A DNA stretch of 64,000 bases from Manduca sexta (GCF_014839805.1 NC_051142.1:16648589-16712588); one strand, 5' to 3'. Shown: positions 12,008 through 24,136, counted from the stretch's first letter. Numbers and translations are program-made. The notes: a model not told the origin generated them from the letters alone.

Positions 12008-14040
12008 TTTTACATATAGCTACGTCATTATTTGGTTAATGCGACGGTGATTTTCAAGCAAGTCTTGGTTACAATCTCATCTTAACCTACCCTTATTGAC
12101 TTGTCATCATTAAAATTGAAATTAAACTAATTTTTCGGATTCTATCGCGGTTTTTGTCATCATTACAAAAAAATCATGCGCAAGCGCTCAATCGGCTTTC
12201 GTTTTTCCATGCAAGCCAAAAAGCTGGCTTGCGTTTTTGTCACAACGAAATAAAAAACATCAGGCACGGTATTCGATTTAAGGCTTGGATGTTTGGTTTT
12301 TTAAGTTTTATGTATTTATTGATAATAATCGTGATTTGTTGAAGCATTCTGTAAGCATATAAATATGTCTTCTATAAGAAATTCCAGTCTGACGTCTGTA
12401 GATACTAGGTATTGTGAAGAAGTCTTTATCCAACTGCAGCCACTTACATAGTACAGGGCTGTTATTTTAATGAAAAAGATACGTACATTACCTATAACTA
12501 ATACATAAAGATTCAACGAATAGCTGCCTGGCGTAAACTTTTTAAAATAGAATGAAGAGAGTACAAAATCAATCGCATGTTATTTGCGCGATAATGGCAA
12601 ATAAAAATGTCGTTACCCAAAAATCGAATTAGGATGTATAAAAAGTTATATAAGCGAATGGAAAATAAGCATTACTATACTCATCTGGTTGGGACATGCA
12701 CGAGTCTGGTAAGGTCCTAGTTCAAACAGGAAAATAACAGTGTGTGTTGCTTCACAATATAAATAAACAAAGTACTCGAACGACTGCAGTATTAGTGAAC
12801 TACAATCAAAATACTTGGGTAGTCTAACAAAGATTTAAGTATTTAAAATCATAGGTTGGTAAACATCAGTCATGCCAATTTACAATTTTATTACCAAATA
12901 CGTAAGTCAGTATAACAGACAGTATAATAATTGAAGACGCAACCTGTGTACTTATAATTTTATGGTTCTAGTTCATTGACCAATTTTTAGTTAGAAAAAA
13001 TAAGTACTCATTTCTTCATAAGGAAAATTTAGCTATATGGTTACTAACCGTATGCAAAACAGAAATAATTAGAATGTTAATAGTTTTTTTTTTTATTTAG
13101 AATAAAAAATTTACGCCTTTCTAGTATAGGTAGCTGAAGTTCTGCGACACACCCACAGTTTACCTACCTCTGCAGTTATTATATTTCGAAGTCCTCTATT
13201 CGATTTATTTAATAGCGGATTAAAACACAGCTTGGGGTACCTAAAAAGTCACCGAGCTTCACTACTCGGTGTCATAAAATGTCATGCCACTTTCCAATAT
13301 CCTGGCCTACAAAAGTTAGCGGCAGAATTGAGGGTAGAATAGCCATTTTCATTTCATCTGCTATGAAAGCTATTCATGGGCAGTGATACTTAATCACTTC
13401 TTATTTGGTGATCCAATTGCTGTCCACCGACATTTCGACAACAAAAATTAACACTTTGCGCCACATTTAGGAACTAGAAAAAATTACCATCCTTTAATCT
13501 AGTTCTAATTACTTTTCGTGGTATTTATTGTAATTTTGATCTGAAGTCGATTACTATTAGTGATAGATAAATCATAATATATTCAATATAAAATCATATT
13601 CCGTCAACTGGGCCGACATGACGTTATCTTTGAAAGCATCCGTGACGTCGGTTCGGTCTTGAAAAACAAAAAGATTTTTCTTAATTCTTCTCAAAATGGT
13701 AATATTATCTTAACCGGCAACACTGAGCAAAATAAACATAGCAATGGCGTCATCGGTAAATATGTATTGTCAATGTAGGAAAACAAAGCGTTATTTGCTA
13801 GTAGCCGGTCAGCCATAAATTTAACCGGATGCATTTGTAAATATATTGAGTACTAACGGTGCCAGCTTTTCCGTGTGCGCAAACTTGACTTTAATACTTT
13901 TATTTTTCTAATTTTATTTACCCTATAAATTTTAAGTTCACATACAAATTCGTTCAACTGTTTCTTCATTTAATTCATGGGCCAATATAATTCAGACAGC
14001 AGTCTGCATATTACATTGAGTATAAAGTATAATTTATTGA
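12008..14040. other. Gene-free stretch
   Basis: No gene found. A small perfect hairpin (GCAAGCCA / TGGCTTGC, 12211-12232) lies here, but nothing marks it as an RNA gene. Confidence 0.5.
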
Positions 14041-14042
14041 AA

Positions 14043-14240
14043 GCATGGTGGTTTAGCGGATGATGAGGCGGCTGTGAACCAAAGAGCCCCGGCTTCAAAT
14101 GACAACTGTTTTTGAGTACCGTTAATATTGCTCGAAGGTTTTTTGTGACAGTCTTTCTTAGTTAATACCCGCGATTTTCCTACGAAATAAATAATGTTAT
14201 TGTAAAATGAAGACAGTGATGTATTTTACTGTCCATTACT
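14043..14240 (+). repeat. Possible tRNA-derived SINE
   Basis: It begins 'gcatggtggtttagcgg', resembling a polymerase III A box, and about 40 bp later has 'ccggcttcaaatgac', resembling a weak B box. The layout matches the head of a tRNA-derived SINE. There is only this one copy in the window and no tail or target duplication. Confidence 0.3.
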
Positions 14241-14390
14241 GTAATATTTATTTGCTTCCTTGGTCCAGTCCATATTTTCGAAAATAATTAACTGAATTAT
14301 TATTAAAATCCCTCGAAAGGATTTGTCTAATTATGATATTCTAAAAGAAACAGACAAGAGTTTATAGACGACTGAATGTTTTTTTTTTTT

Positions 14391-14440
14391 AGAACGACGA
14401 GACCGGCTTGTTCGCCTGATGGTAAGCAATGAATGAATTA
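14391..14440 (+). repeat. SINE-like fragment, 'cctgatggtaagc' family
   Basis: It reads 'gaacgacgagaccggcttgttcgcctgatggtaagc', nearly the same as the start of the copy at 33706. It is truncated and follows a run of ten T. Confidence 0.5.
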
Positions 14441-15955
14441 TGTATTAATTAGGTCTTATCTTCCGAAAAATAAGTAACGTGACAGAAAAATAAAGTAGTA
14501 AACTTATATTTACGGCTGATGTGGAAGTTTTATTCAAGGAACATTTAGTATCATTTGTGGGCATCATTATGGAGCTAAAATTTTAGTTCCATTGCTACAG
14601 GTCGGTATGGTAACCTTTCTTAACCAAGAGCCGCATCTCAGAAGCTGCAATGACATTTGCGCCGCCAAGATTACTTTAAGGGAGGTGCAACTGCATCGAC
14701 ATACTACTACATAATATCAGTATTTTTTCTTCAAGCTCAAATCGCGCTGTTATTTGAATATGCTTTACAATAAAACCTCTGTGGTCAATAGTTCCTATCA
14801 TCGAAAGTTCATTTAGTGACATAGTTTTTATGCGATATGTTTCTGGACAGGGGGTTCCACGTACACTCCCTTGAACCCTCTCCAAGCGCCCACGAGCACT
14901 GACTAAATTGCACCTGATCATAAGCACAATCCATTTGAAATATAACGCTGACTTAACGAAACACCGTTAATGATCATTAGAATTTGCTGACCTACCTTTT
15001 GGGCCAGTGACTGACGGGTCGATGAGCCACTATTTGAGGATTTTCTCCATTTGCAAAGGCAGCTATCGTTGCTATTGATTCAAGTTAATCACGTTATGAT
15101 AAATATGTAATGCTGTATTTTATGAAACTCAATTTGCCAATTTATCGAATTAATAATAGACTGATAGGTCATAATATTCTATTTCCAAAGTTTAGAGGAT
15201 TTTTAATACAGCGACATCTATGAACAATGTAATGAAACTGACATTACAATATGCTCTAACAGATAGCATTTTTACGAAAGTGTCAAAGATTAATGTTTTC
15301 GTTCTTGCTTTTTTTATTTAAAATTAAAAATGTACAATAAATAAATAAAATATAATATAGTGGAACACAAGTTAAAACTATTAACAAAACATTGTGAAAC
15401 ATACACTATCTGATCTAAGACCGTTTTTAACTCCAAAAAAATCAACACTTTGTTTTACTACATTTTTTTTTTTGTATATTATCCCTCGTTTTTATACTTA
15501 CTCATGCTCTATTCAGACGCCTTATTTAGGAGATCCCTAACGACATGCTAGAAACAGTACTATGTTGTTATATTATTTTGGCCTTGCGTCACCGCGCCAC
15601 TCAGGGTGCTCGCCAAGATCCTCTTCAATTAAGAAAAAATAGAGTAAAACAGGCCTGAGTACACAAAATAATATAAATAACGACTACACAAACCTGCCTT
15701 TTTATTCATAAATGTTAAAAGTATTGATCTATTGTATGTTTTGTCTATATTTTTATATACACCAACCACAAAAACACACATAGCAAAAATGCCGCTAAGC
15801 GTTTATGAAAAAGTATTTTATATCAGTGAAGCTCGTTCTTTATGCAAACGCTTTTCCAAACATATACCTGAAGATAACTCCACAATAATTTAAAAACCAG
15901 AAAAACTAGTTTGTTCATTTCTTCAGGTGATGAACCACATATGCATCGACATAGC
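14441..15955. other. Gene-free stretch
   Basis: No coding exon recognised. An open frame of 83 codons on the minus strand (14676-14927) has no recognisable domain or family support and is not called. Confidence 0.5.
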
Positions 15956-16440
15956 ACCGTTTTCAATAAACAATTTCAATCGCTTTTTTCGATCCATTCC
16001 GGAAATGAATCAATCTAAACCAAGTTTTTAAACATGCTTATAACATATCAATTATTGGTTTATAATCGGGATCGAGTCGAAGATTAAGATTGGGATAAAT
16101 TATTGAAAAAGGCCGATAGCAATCGTGCCAAATCAATAAATCATCCTTAGATAAAATCTATTGAAATTAGTAATTTGAAAAAACGCCAAACTTTATTCTG
16201 ACTGGTCAATTTTCGCGATCGATCCTAATGTTTTCGATGGGGTCGTTTATTGAAATCAGTCGATTTACAGCCGTTTTCATTAAACTATCCCAATCTCAAT
16301 CTTTAATCCTATACCAAGAATGAATCAATCAAAATAACTTATTAGTGAGCATGTCAAGCAAAATTTTGTTTTGATTGGTAAATTTTAGATAGATTGAAAA
16401 AAGCTATTAGGATCGATTATTGAAAATGGCGGATAGAGGG
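15956..16440. mobile_element. Cluster of family-B MITEs
   Basis: At least two copies lie side by side (about 15956-16118 and 16262-16440), with a degenerate one between them. Each starts like 'ccgttttcaataaa..atcccaatctcaatc' and ends like 'gattaggatcgattattgaaaatggcgg', with 'gaatgaatcaatcaaaataa' inside. The termini are inverted repeats. Confidence 0.6.
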
Positions 16441-17040
16441 ATGCAAGTAAATATTTATTTTACACAAAAAGTTCAGGCACTTAGGCGAGAATAATAGAAA
16501 ACTCATTTACGGATAAATATCAACTTCACTGATATAATACAGACTACTGAGTCATCCATAAGATACGTCATTCTTGACTTGTGCAGAATTGCTTGCCATT
16601 TATATTATAATTGAGTGATTCCTTTGTGACGTCAACTTCCTAGTTCAATTTATATTGTTAAATCCTTAGCAATATTAAATACACTCTTATTAAAATTGAA
16701 CATATAAATGGTATTTTGGAATAAAAAAAAATCAATATTATTAATTATAGAATTTTTGAATTCCATATATTATGACGTCACAATGCCAGCTCTCGATTCA
16801 ATATTACAAAAGTTACAATCACAAAAGTGTAATTAAAAACACATTTTTTCTATAGAAAAATTTTGCGTTCCTAACTCATATAAAATGTTTATAATATTAA
16901 ATATGTTTAGTTTTATATTTGCTGACAATTTTTCAAGTCAAAATACTGGCATATACCGGACAAAATGCATTCGCCGTGACATAACTTATGGACACTCAAC
17001 TAGGGATAATATCCAAAAAAATGAAGCCCAGCTCACACAG
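16441..17040 (-). other. Probable 3' flank/UTR of the phosphatase gene
   Basis: This AT-rich stretch follows the minus-strand stop codon at 17041-17043. Several minus-strand AATAAA-like words occur (TTTATT on the plus strand, for example near 16451). Which is used cannot be told from sequence. Confidence 0.4.
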
Positions 17041-18450
17041 CTATAACTCTGGCAAGCAAGCTTGTTCATACAGACATAAAACTTTATGTATCAACTCGTA
17101 TTGTTCGGAATTTTGCACCATACCTCCTCTATTCAGCCGCATATTACATACTATGCCTAAAACGTCCACTTTTTGTTCATTGGTAAGCTGCTTGATTCCA
17201 TTTAAGATGGCAATCAAGCAACCTGTTCGACCAATACCAGCCGAGCAATGGACGATTGTAGGTGGAGAAAGAGTTTCTACAGAAAGGTCTAGAGGGGTTG
17301 ATACTTCATACTTAACATCGCATGGTACAACGCCCTCTAGCGGAGGAAACAGGAACTTCGACTCGCTTTTTGGGCTTTCGCATTTGCACAAAGTGTCGCA
17401 CGCGTCTGTAGCCTTTTGAAAATCGTACGCATTATTTTTAAGAACGTCCAAACTTAGCGTTAGGAGGGCATTGACGTCTTTTGGACACTTATGATCGGCC
17501 CAGTTGTGGAACCAGTAATGGTACACTGTGACGTCACTCGACTCACAACTACTTAAAACACTTTGACTAACACTAGCACTTTGGTCATATGAATCGTCAG
17601 TTCTCGTCTCGCCTCCGTCAGGTAAATGGTCAATGTCTATAGAGGCATCGCGAGTGAGACTAGGTCCCCTAGCGCACTCAACAGTATCACCATTTGTCTG
17701 ACCGGTATCACTCGCACACATATAACTAACACTTTTAATAAATTTCACGTCTAATTTTCGTATCGTGTATCCATATTTTTTGATCATTCCACAATTTTTT
17801 ATCACAAATTTGTTATCTTCTTCGGATTCCGGATTCCTCACTTCAACTTCTTCGTTAATTTCGAGTGGGAAGTACTTCTCGCACTTCTGTCGATTGTTTT
17901 CGATAAAGTTTGTGAGCATTACAACTTTCTGGACTCCGTAGTTGGGTGGCACGGGACTCGGATCAGGGGGTCGCCGCGACTTATAGTCCAACGTGTTTTG
18001 GTGGACCATTAGCCAGAAATCGTAGGTGGTGTTCTGCAGAGGTCCCTGGGTGGCTATATATGTGTTTTTCGTGTATTCATGGCCCTGGAAATTTAAAAAG
18101 ATAAAAAAATAAAGATGATCTGCAAAGCTATTTTATTGGTTTGGCGTTAAAAAGAATGTATTTAGTTGACTATTATAGAAGTGTAATGTGTATGCTATTT
18201 TGGAGTCGAACCCGCGAACAATAGATTATAACAGATATGTCTAAATACTAAAGCACAAATGTAAGAGACTCACCTTTATGAAATTGGCATTGATGTATCC
18301 CTCACTGGCCCCCGCTTCATTCCTCAAGATGAATCTGGAGTGCTCATTAGGCAATATCGTCTTGTATCTATTTTTCGGGTGGGATCCGGATACAATAGGC
18401 TTCTCCTGGAAGTTCGTAGGCATATCCCAAAATTCCTGATGTAGGTTGCG
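17041..18450 (-). other. Phosphatase catalytic domain (spans exons 2 and 3)
   Basis: The domain starts near the end of the large exon (NLHQEFWDMP..., then KNRYKTILPNEHSR) and crosses the 189-bp intron at NANFIK / GHEYTKNTYIATQGPL. The last exon holds FWLMV, the WAD loop, the Cys-containing P-loop and the Q-loop. About 60 Ser/Asp-rich residues are inserted before the HYWF strand. About 55 more lie between the WAD loop and the P-loop. The catalytic Cys, Arg, Asp and Gln are all present, so activity is expected. Confidence 0.85.
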
Positions 18451-21400
18451 TAGTAACATCTTCTGATACTCTGAACAGGGTTGGGATATAACTGGTTCCG
18501 GAATCACCATTTGTGGGTTCTCTTTGGACATGTCCTCGACCCTACCTGAGCAGCAATGCTGACCTTCTATTGTATTGTGACATTTAACTTTGGAGTAACC
18601 ATTTTGAAATACCTCATTGAGGTCCCGTAATTGTTTTCTAGACAGAACGCTTGAAGCATTTTGCAGGTGCTGCATGTTAGCTAAATAAAGCCGGAAATCC
18701 TCTGAAGTACTTTGAGGACTTAAAGGTTTGGTGGTGATGTTCCGGACAAAACCTTGCTGGAAATTGGGGTCATCTTGCCGTCCAAAAGCGTAAATGATTT
18801 CATTGTCTTGATCGCCACACACATAGGTCAGATTTTGTGGATAATCTGCCTCGGTGTAACACGTGGACCATAAGTTGTCATGAGACCCGAAACCCACACC
18901 TTTCTCAGTAGAGCGCCTTGTCCTATGTTTGTAAGATTTAGGTATCAAATTTTCAGTGCTAAGCGACTTCCGATGCTTATCCCGATGAGGTAAATCTTTT
19001 AAATTTGGTTCTAGAAGCGTTTCATCTATTTCCAAATCCCTTGGCTCTTGAGCTTGTATATTTAGGGTAAGAGACGTGTTAGAACTACGTCTTTCTAAAA
19101 TACCTTTTCTGGGTTCTGTAGTTGGGTTGTCTATACTATGATTACTGTTATACCTACTTAAATTACATGTAGAACCATTTAGGTTATAGTTCGAGACGCT
19201 AAGACCTCTATTAACTGATAATTGAGGGTTGGAAGTATTGATATTTAGGGTTAACGAGGTATTTGAGCTTCTTCGTTCAAGGAGACCTTTCTTCTGTCCT
19301 GGCTTCGCATCTTTATTTAGCGAACTATTACTAGAATGCCTGCTTAGGTTGTTGGATGAGTAAATATTTAATGTTAAACTGTTATTCGAGCCACGACGTT
19401 GGAGTAGGCAGTTTTTGGAAACTTCTCCGGACAAATTAGTGTTCGATGAACATATAACTCTGGTAGTAGGAGTCAAATGATCTGTATTGATCAAAGATGC
19501 ATTTGAATCTCTACGTTCTAAAGACAGCTTCTTCTGACGGTCGGAGTTCAAGCTGAAGTTCGATAAGCTAGTTCTTACAGTTGCTAGATTGTGACAAGAT
19601 GCTCCTGAACTATTTAGGGAACAATTTGAGCCTTGCAGACTGTGGGTACTTAGCATTAAGCTTTGATTTGAATTCCTTCTGTGCAATTTCTTTATAACTT
19701 TCTCGTCTTCCACGCTAGGTTCAAAATCGTCTGACGGCACGCCTTCGGGCAGGGTTTTTAAGTTGGTACTAGACACGCTCAAGTTCTGCTTATAATTAAG
19801 CAGATTTGAACCTAATGTCTGACCAGAGTCTAAATGATATCTATTGTCCGATCCAGATATGTTTATCTCTGGTGGGTTCTCGGTGAAATCTGTCATATTT
19901 TCATCGAATGAGCCCATGGTTCGCGACCCCATTCGGGAAGTCCCCGGTTGGTAAAGCATCAGGCTGGCATGATTTTCCCTCAAATATATGCCGCTGTCTT
20001 GAACTTTCATGAAGAATCTACGCTGCTCTGCATTTGATTGTATGGAATTGTAACCCAATTTAGCACCGCAAGGGTCGTGTTTTAGTGATTTTTGAGCCAG
20101 TATTCGTTTGAGTTGTCGTTTCGGTGTGTTTGGAACGGATATAGAGTTTTGAGGCACTTCCAGAGTCTTTTTCTGTGGCAGAGAGAGGTTTACTGTCTCT
20201 GACGAATCTAGGGACGTCGCTTTGACTTTTAAGGTTGGTGTTTTCACCTTCTTTTCCTCCGCATCAGTGTACAATTTCTCGAATTCTAACAATTCCTTTT
20301 CCAACTCACTGTCTCGTTTCGTCAGATCGATGGTTAGATTTCGTAAATTCTTTGTCTTCGGCTTCGTTTGAAAATCGGCGGAAGTCGTTGCTCCTTCTTC
20401 GGAAGTAACCGTTATTTCAAACTCTTTGGGCGAGAATCTGGGCATATCTAGGAATGATTGCGTATCTGAACTTTGACGAAGACATTTTTTCTGTTTGACA
20501 GGTGACTTGGCTTCTTCCGGTTCCCGTTCTTTATTATCTTCGAACTTGAACATCGGACGCTCTTTACTTGGAGTTTTTGGATAACGTTCCATACTTTCGC
20601 AAGATGCGCTTACTTCTTGGTTTTTGTACGCCTCATTCATTTGATCTTTCATTTGTTTTGCTATTGGCAAACCCAAATTCTGCTCAATAATTTTCGCATT
20701 GTCGGAGTCTAATGAAATTGATTTTAATCTTTGCCGTCTAGCTTGAGCAGTGTTCGATGGACTAGGCGTCAGCTCATTAGGCTTTTCCTCAATTTTGGAA
20801 TCAATTTTCAAAGATTCCATTTTAGCACAACAATCGACTACGTCATTGTCTATTTTCGTATCCTTATTATCATTAACATGAACTTCAACAGTTTTATAAT
20901 TTGTATCACAACTGTTATGCCTTCTGTACTTTCTTATATCTTTATCAGCAGGTGGTGTGAACCTTTCTTTTTCTATGGAATTCCTCCCTCCATATTTCCT
21001 AGGTTTTGGCGACATCTTGGCGTCTTCCTTAAAGGGACAAGATGGATCGAAGGTAAAATAATTTTCTTTGTTATAACTATGAACTTTGGGGCTCGGCCTG
21101 GCGCTCAAAATCTTTGGTGAACTTGGTTTTTCTATACCATTTCTGTTGAGGTGGTCTCCCAAAGTCCTTGGAGAGTGTGGAACGTCGATATCCCTAGGAG
21201 TATCAGGAAAAAACTTTGGCGACCTTACTGAATCATAATAAACAGATTTTGGAGATGGTTCTGCAAAAAACATAGGAGAAACAGTTTCTGGCGGAGTGAA
21301 AAACCTCGGAGAGGTTATTGTATCTGCTAGCATTTTGGGTGAGAAATCGAATTTCGGTGCCGCTGACTTTTCCTTTGCCGAACTGCATTCAATAACTCTT

Positions 21401-23790
21401 GGGGAATTCTGCATCTCCAGTCTTTCTTGTTGTTCTCTCACTTCCACGCCATCGCTTACACTACACATATTCAATCTTGTACTGACTGACCTAAATCTCC
21501 GCAAGTTACTAGGCGATGCATCTTGACTCCCCTCACCTTCTTTCGACATTCTTCGTTCGCTCATCTCTTCTTCCTTAAGTTTGTTGACAATGTCCATATC
21601 AAACCCGAAAACACGGTCCGCTTTCGCACTACTGACGAAGGGAGACTTCTCGTCTTTCTCCAAAGATGGTGATCTAGTAGCACTGAATTTCTTAGCTCTC
21701 GTCTCTTGGTTCAAATCACTGCCTAAATCCGCGTTCACGATTTGAGCCAACGGTCGGGGTATAGTCGCCGTATATTTACAATCCAGGGGGCGTTTGTGTA
21801 TCCACTGCTCGGGAAGAGGCAGTTTCGGTATCCCCTTAAACTCCGGTTGGGCTGTTGAACTCGAAGGTTCTGGGTTTTGACCCTGCGCTATCGTATTTTG
21901 AGTGGAATTTTGAACTATCACAATTTGTGGCGGGGGATGTTGGGGATCGTCAGCTGGCGCACCAGCCAATGTAGCAAGAATCCTGCGTGGGGGTATCGGA
22001 GTCACCGGGAAAGGGAGGGAGGGATGAGTCACGCGTGGGGGCTGCGGGAGTCGAGCGGGGAACGCGTCACGTACTATGTGTACCTGGAAACAGAAAACGT
22101 TACTAATGACTGACGCGGATATATTTTCGGGCGTTATTGCAAACATTTTTGAAAATGATTCAACAATAGGCTATTATTGGGAAGTGTGAACAGTTTCGTT
22201 GCTTTTGGCTTTCTGAAAGCCACTGGCACTGAACATTATATTTTTATACGAATACAAAGAGCATATGATTGTTGTGTGTCACGTAGGTGCCACCCGTAAA
22301 CGGCTAATAGTGGGCGGACTATTCAAACAAATAGGGGATGATTTGTTACTTTTCGGTAAACCTACACATTTGCATAGTAATAATAACACACAACAATGAC
22401 CAGTTTTATGTTTAGGCTAGTTGTACTCAACTTGCGGCTTACTGAGCTTTTGCAAGTGGCCCATCTGTCATATACCTATTTCTTTGCTTAAAGATTGGAT
22501 TTCAAAATTATCACTATAACTAGAAAAACTTTTCCCAAAATATTTAGTGGTATGCGAACCCGACCCTATAAGAATAAAAACCAATTAATTGTAAATACGT
22601 ACTTATTACAATAAATAAAGCCTAAAATTGTATTACTGTTTTTGATATTCATGGCTCTTTTTATATCGACACATAGACAAATATGCAGCTGAGTTATCTC
22701 ATTACAAGCTACCACCATTGCCTTTGAACTCCTTCACGATTTGGGTGTTTTAACAATCTTAAACGACGAATGCGTGTCGCAAAGCGAGTGGGGTTCTATT
22801 TTAGATACGGAAATTTCCTGATCGTACACAACACCTCAACCAAGATGACGTTTCAAGACAGTTTTCTGTTAAAACTAAAAATATCTGCATTTGTTCCTAC
22901 GGCTTACTATCAGACGAATGACCTACTCATTTAATGATTCAGTTAAATATAAAAAGCGTGTGACCTCGCACCCGTACCGTGCTACGTCACTTCTTCATGG
23001 AGATGCCTCCGATGACACAGACTGTGATTTTTTATACATTCGAATGACGAGACGCGTGGGTCACTGGTCTGATGGTAAACATCACGCGGGCCCATAATCA
23101 TTACATTTTAATACAAATGCATAGTAATGAAGTGCACTCGTCACACTGGGAAATATGATGTCATAGTGTCCATTGCCGAATATTGGCAAGTCATTTGGTG
23201 TGATGTATTTCAAGCCTTTATAATACTTGCAGACAGCTTGGCGCCAGTTGTCGACAGAACAGTAGTGGTAATAGTGGCGACACAAATGTACTCACACAAA
23301 GAAAACACGGACTTAGTAATATGTTATCACCAAACATAGTTTGTGTGTCGCAAATATATTTTTTTAAAACTTCTCAATCCCTAATCTTGAAAACGATAAC
23401 TATCTATATTATACGTCATAATATGAAAACAGTAGTCATGGCATTACTCGGCAGTTCTAAAGAATCATATCTTGTTACAAAAACTAGTTTTAGAAAGACA
23501 TTTGTATACATTAAAAATCTTTATGATTGCACTTTCGTGTGTTGTATACACAGCCATACTCAGGGAGTTTATACGCCATTGTATTTACTTATTATTACTA
23601 ATTATAGTGGAAACCGCCTCCCCCTGTAGCTGGATACGCCGGTGATGGTATATGATGGTGTAGTTACCGTGTGCGTTGCTATCGACGTGCGCGGTCGCTT
23701 GCGGCGGCGGCAGCGCTGCGCGAGGACCAGCAGCAGGAGAGCGCCGGCCGCCAGCGCGCCGCACCACCAGCCCCCCGCCCCGCCCCACAT
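17041..23790 (-). CDS. PTP-ER: Receptor-like protein tyrosine phosphatase, PTP-ER / KIM-type
   Basis: Three coding exons on the minus strand: 23790-23668, 22083-18274, 18084-17041. All junctions are phase 0 with GT-AG sites, giving 1658 residues. Residues 1-41 form a short N-terminus and a transmembrane segment followed by RCRRRKR. Residues 42-1250 are a low-complexity regulatory region with SP(K/R) sites (about 260-405) and five KIM-like repeats (about 842-1045). The C-terminal phosphatase domain has KNRY, the signature HCSAGIGRTGC (Cys1591) and the Q-loop GGMVQNSEQY. Known family role: KIM-type phosphatases dephosphorylate ERK-type MAP kinases; Drosophila PTP-ER restrains Ras1/MAPK signalling. 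Oddities: the general-acid loop reads WAD rather than WPD (residues 1506-1508), and the catalytic domain has two long inserts. An in-frame open stretch runs back to an AG acceptor at 23807, so upstream exons could extend the N-terminus. The PTP-ER name is inferred from architecture and the KIM motifs. Confidence 0.9.
19050..19690 (-). repeat. Coding array of five KIM-like motifs
   Basis: In protein order the repeats read LHRRNSNQSLML (His842), SLERRDSNASL (Glu897), LLQRRGSNNSLTLNI (Gln936), GLLERRSSNTSLTLNI (Glu977) and GILERRSSNTSLTLNI (Glu1038), spaced 39-61 residues apart. They match the kinase-interaction motif of mammalian STEP, PTP-SL and HePTP (LxERRGSNVxLxLD-like). Each keeps RRxS, a cAMP-dependent-kinase type site that in the mammalian proteins controls ERK/p38 binding. 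Between repeats the sequence is Asn/Ser-rich (NLSRHSSNSSLN, NLSRYNSNHSID). Confidence 0.8.
20990..21420 (-). other. Cluster of SP(K/R) motifs in the phosphatase
   Basis: Residues about 260-405 contain repeated Ser-Pro-Lys/Arg words: NSPRV, FSPKM, TSPRFF, PSPKS, RSPKFF, HSPRT, SSPKI, PSPKV, MSPKP. These fit proline-directed kinase consensus sites (ERK or CDK). No globular domain is apparent. The segment could be a substrate region for the kinases the enzyme regulates. Confidence 0.65.
22084..23667 (-). other. Intron of the phosphatase gene
   Basis: This 1.6 kb intron separates the transmembrane exon from the large exon. Apart from a short 'gacgagacgcg..ctgatggtaaac' SINE-like scrap at 23043-23095, I see nothing in it. 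Confidence 0.6.
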
Positions 23791-23806
23791 GGCGCCGCCT
23801 TCACAT
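23668..23806 (-). other. First recognised phosphatase exon with transmembrane segment
   Basis: A TGTGTGTGCAG acceptor precedes 23806 and an ACG|GTAACT donor follows 23668. The ATG at 23790 opens MWGGAGGWWCGALAAGALLLL and continues into basic residues, a typical signal-anchor with cytosolic basic flank. The exon ends exactly in phase with the next exon (THT / VHIVRDAF). It is far more GC-rich than its surroundings. Confidence 0.7.
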
Positions 23807-23865
23807 CTGCACACACAAGAACAAGCTACAGGATCCCATATTAATATTATTTATTTTATTTCCGA

Positions 23866-24059
23866 CTAGCGACCCTCGGCTTCGCACGGGTGCAATATTT
23901 CTCCACTATTTAATGGTTGTTATTATACATATAAACCTTCCTCTTGAATCACTCTATCTATTAAAAAAAACTGCATCAAAATCCGTTGCGTAGTTTTAAA
24001 GATTTAAGCATACATAGATAGGGACAGAGAAAGCGACTTTGTTTTATACTATGTAGTGA
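23866..24059 (-). mobile_element. Helitron-like / CTAG-ended dispersed element
   Basis: On the minus strand it starts TCACTACATAGTATAAAACA and ends GTGCGAAGCCGAGGGTCGCTAG. Plus-strand flanks are A and T, the usual Helitron target. It includes 'aaaatccgttgcgtagttttaaag' and a 'gcttcgcacgggtgc' terminus, word patterns common in lepidopteran repeats. Classification as Helitron rests on the ends only. Confidence 0.45.
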
Positions 24060-24136
24060 TAGTGATGTTTCACAATTTATTGATGTAAATATGTAAAGGT
24101 CTTTACATTATTACGCAAGTGTATAGTATAAACATA

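Noticed and set aside
12211..12232. Perfect 8-bp-stem hairpin as a possible small RNA
   Set aside because: Too short for a microRNA precursor and without other support.
16988..17419. 143-codon plus-strand open frame
   Set aside because: It lies antisense to the phosphatase catalytic exon, which has a clear family signature. The plus-strand translation has no recognisable features.
20731..21120. 129-codon plus-strand open frame
   Set aside because: Antisense to the large coding exon of the phosphatase; codon structure belongs to the minus strand.
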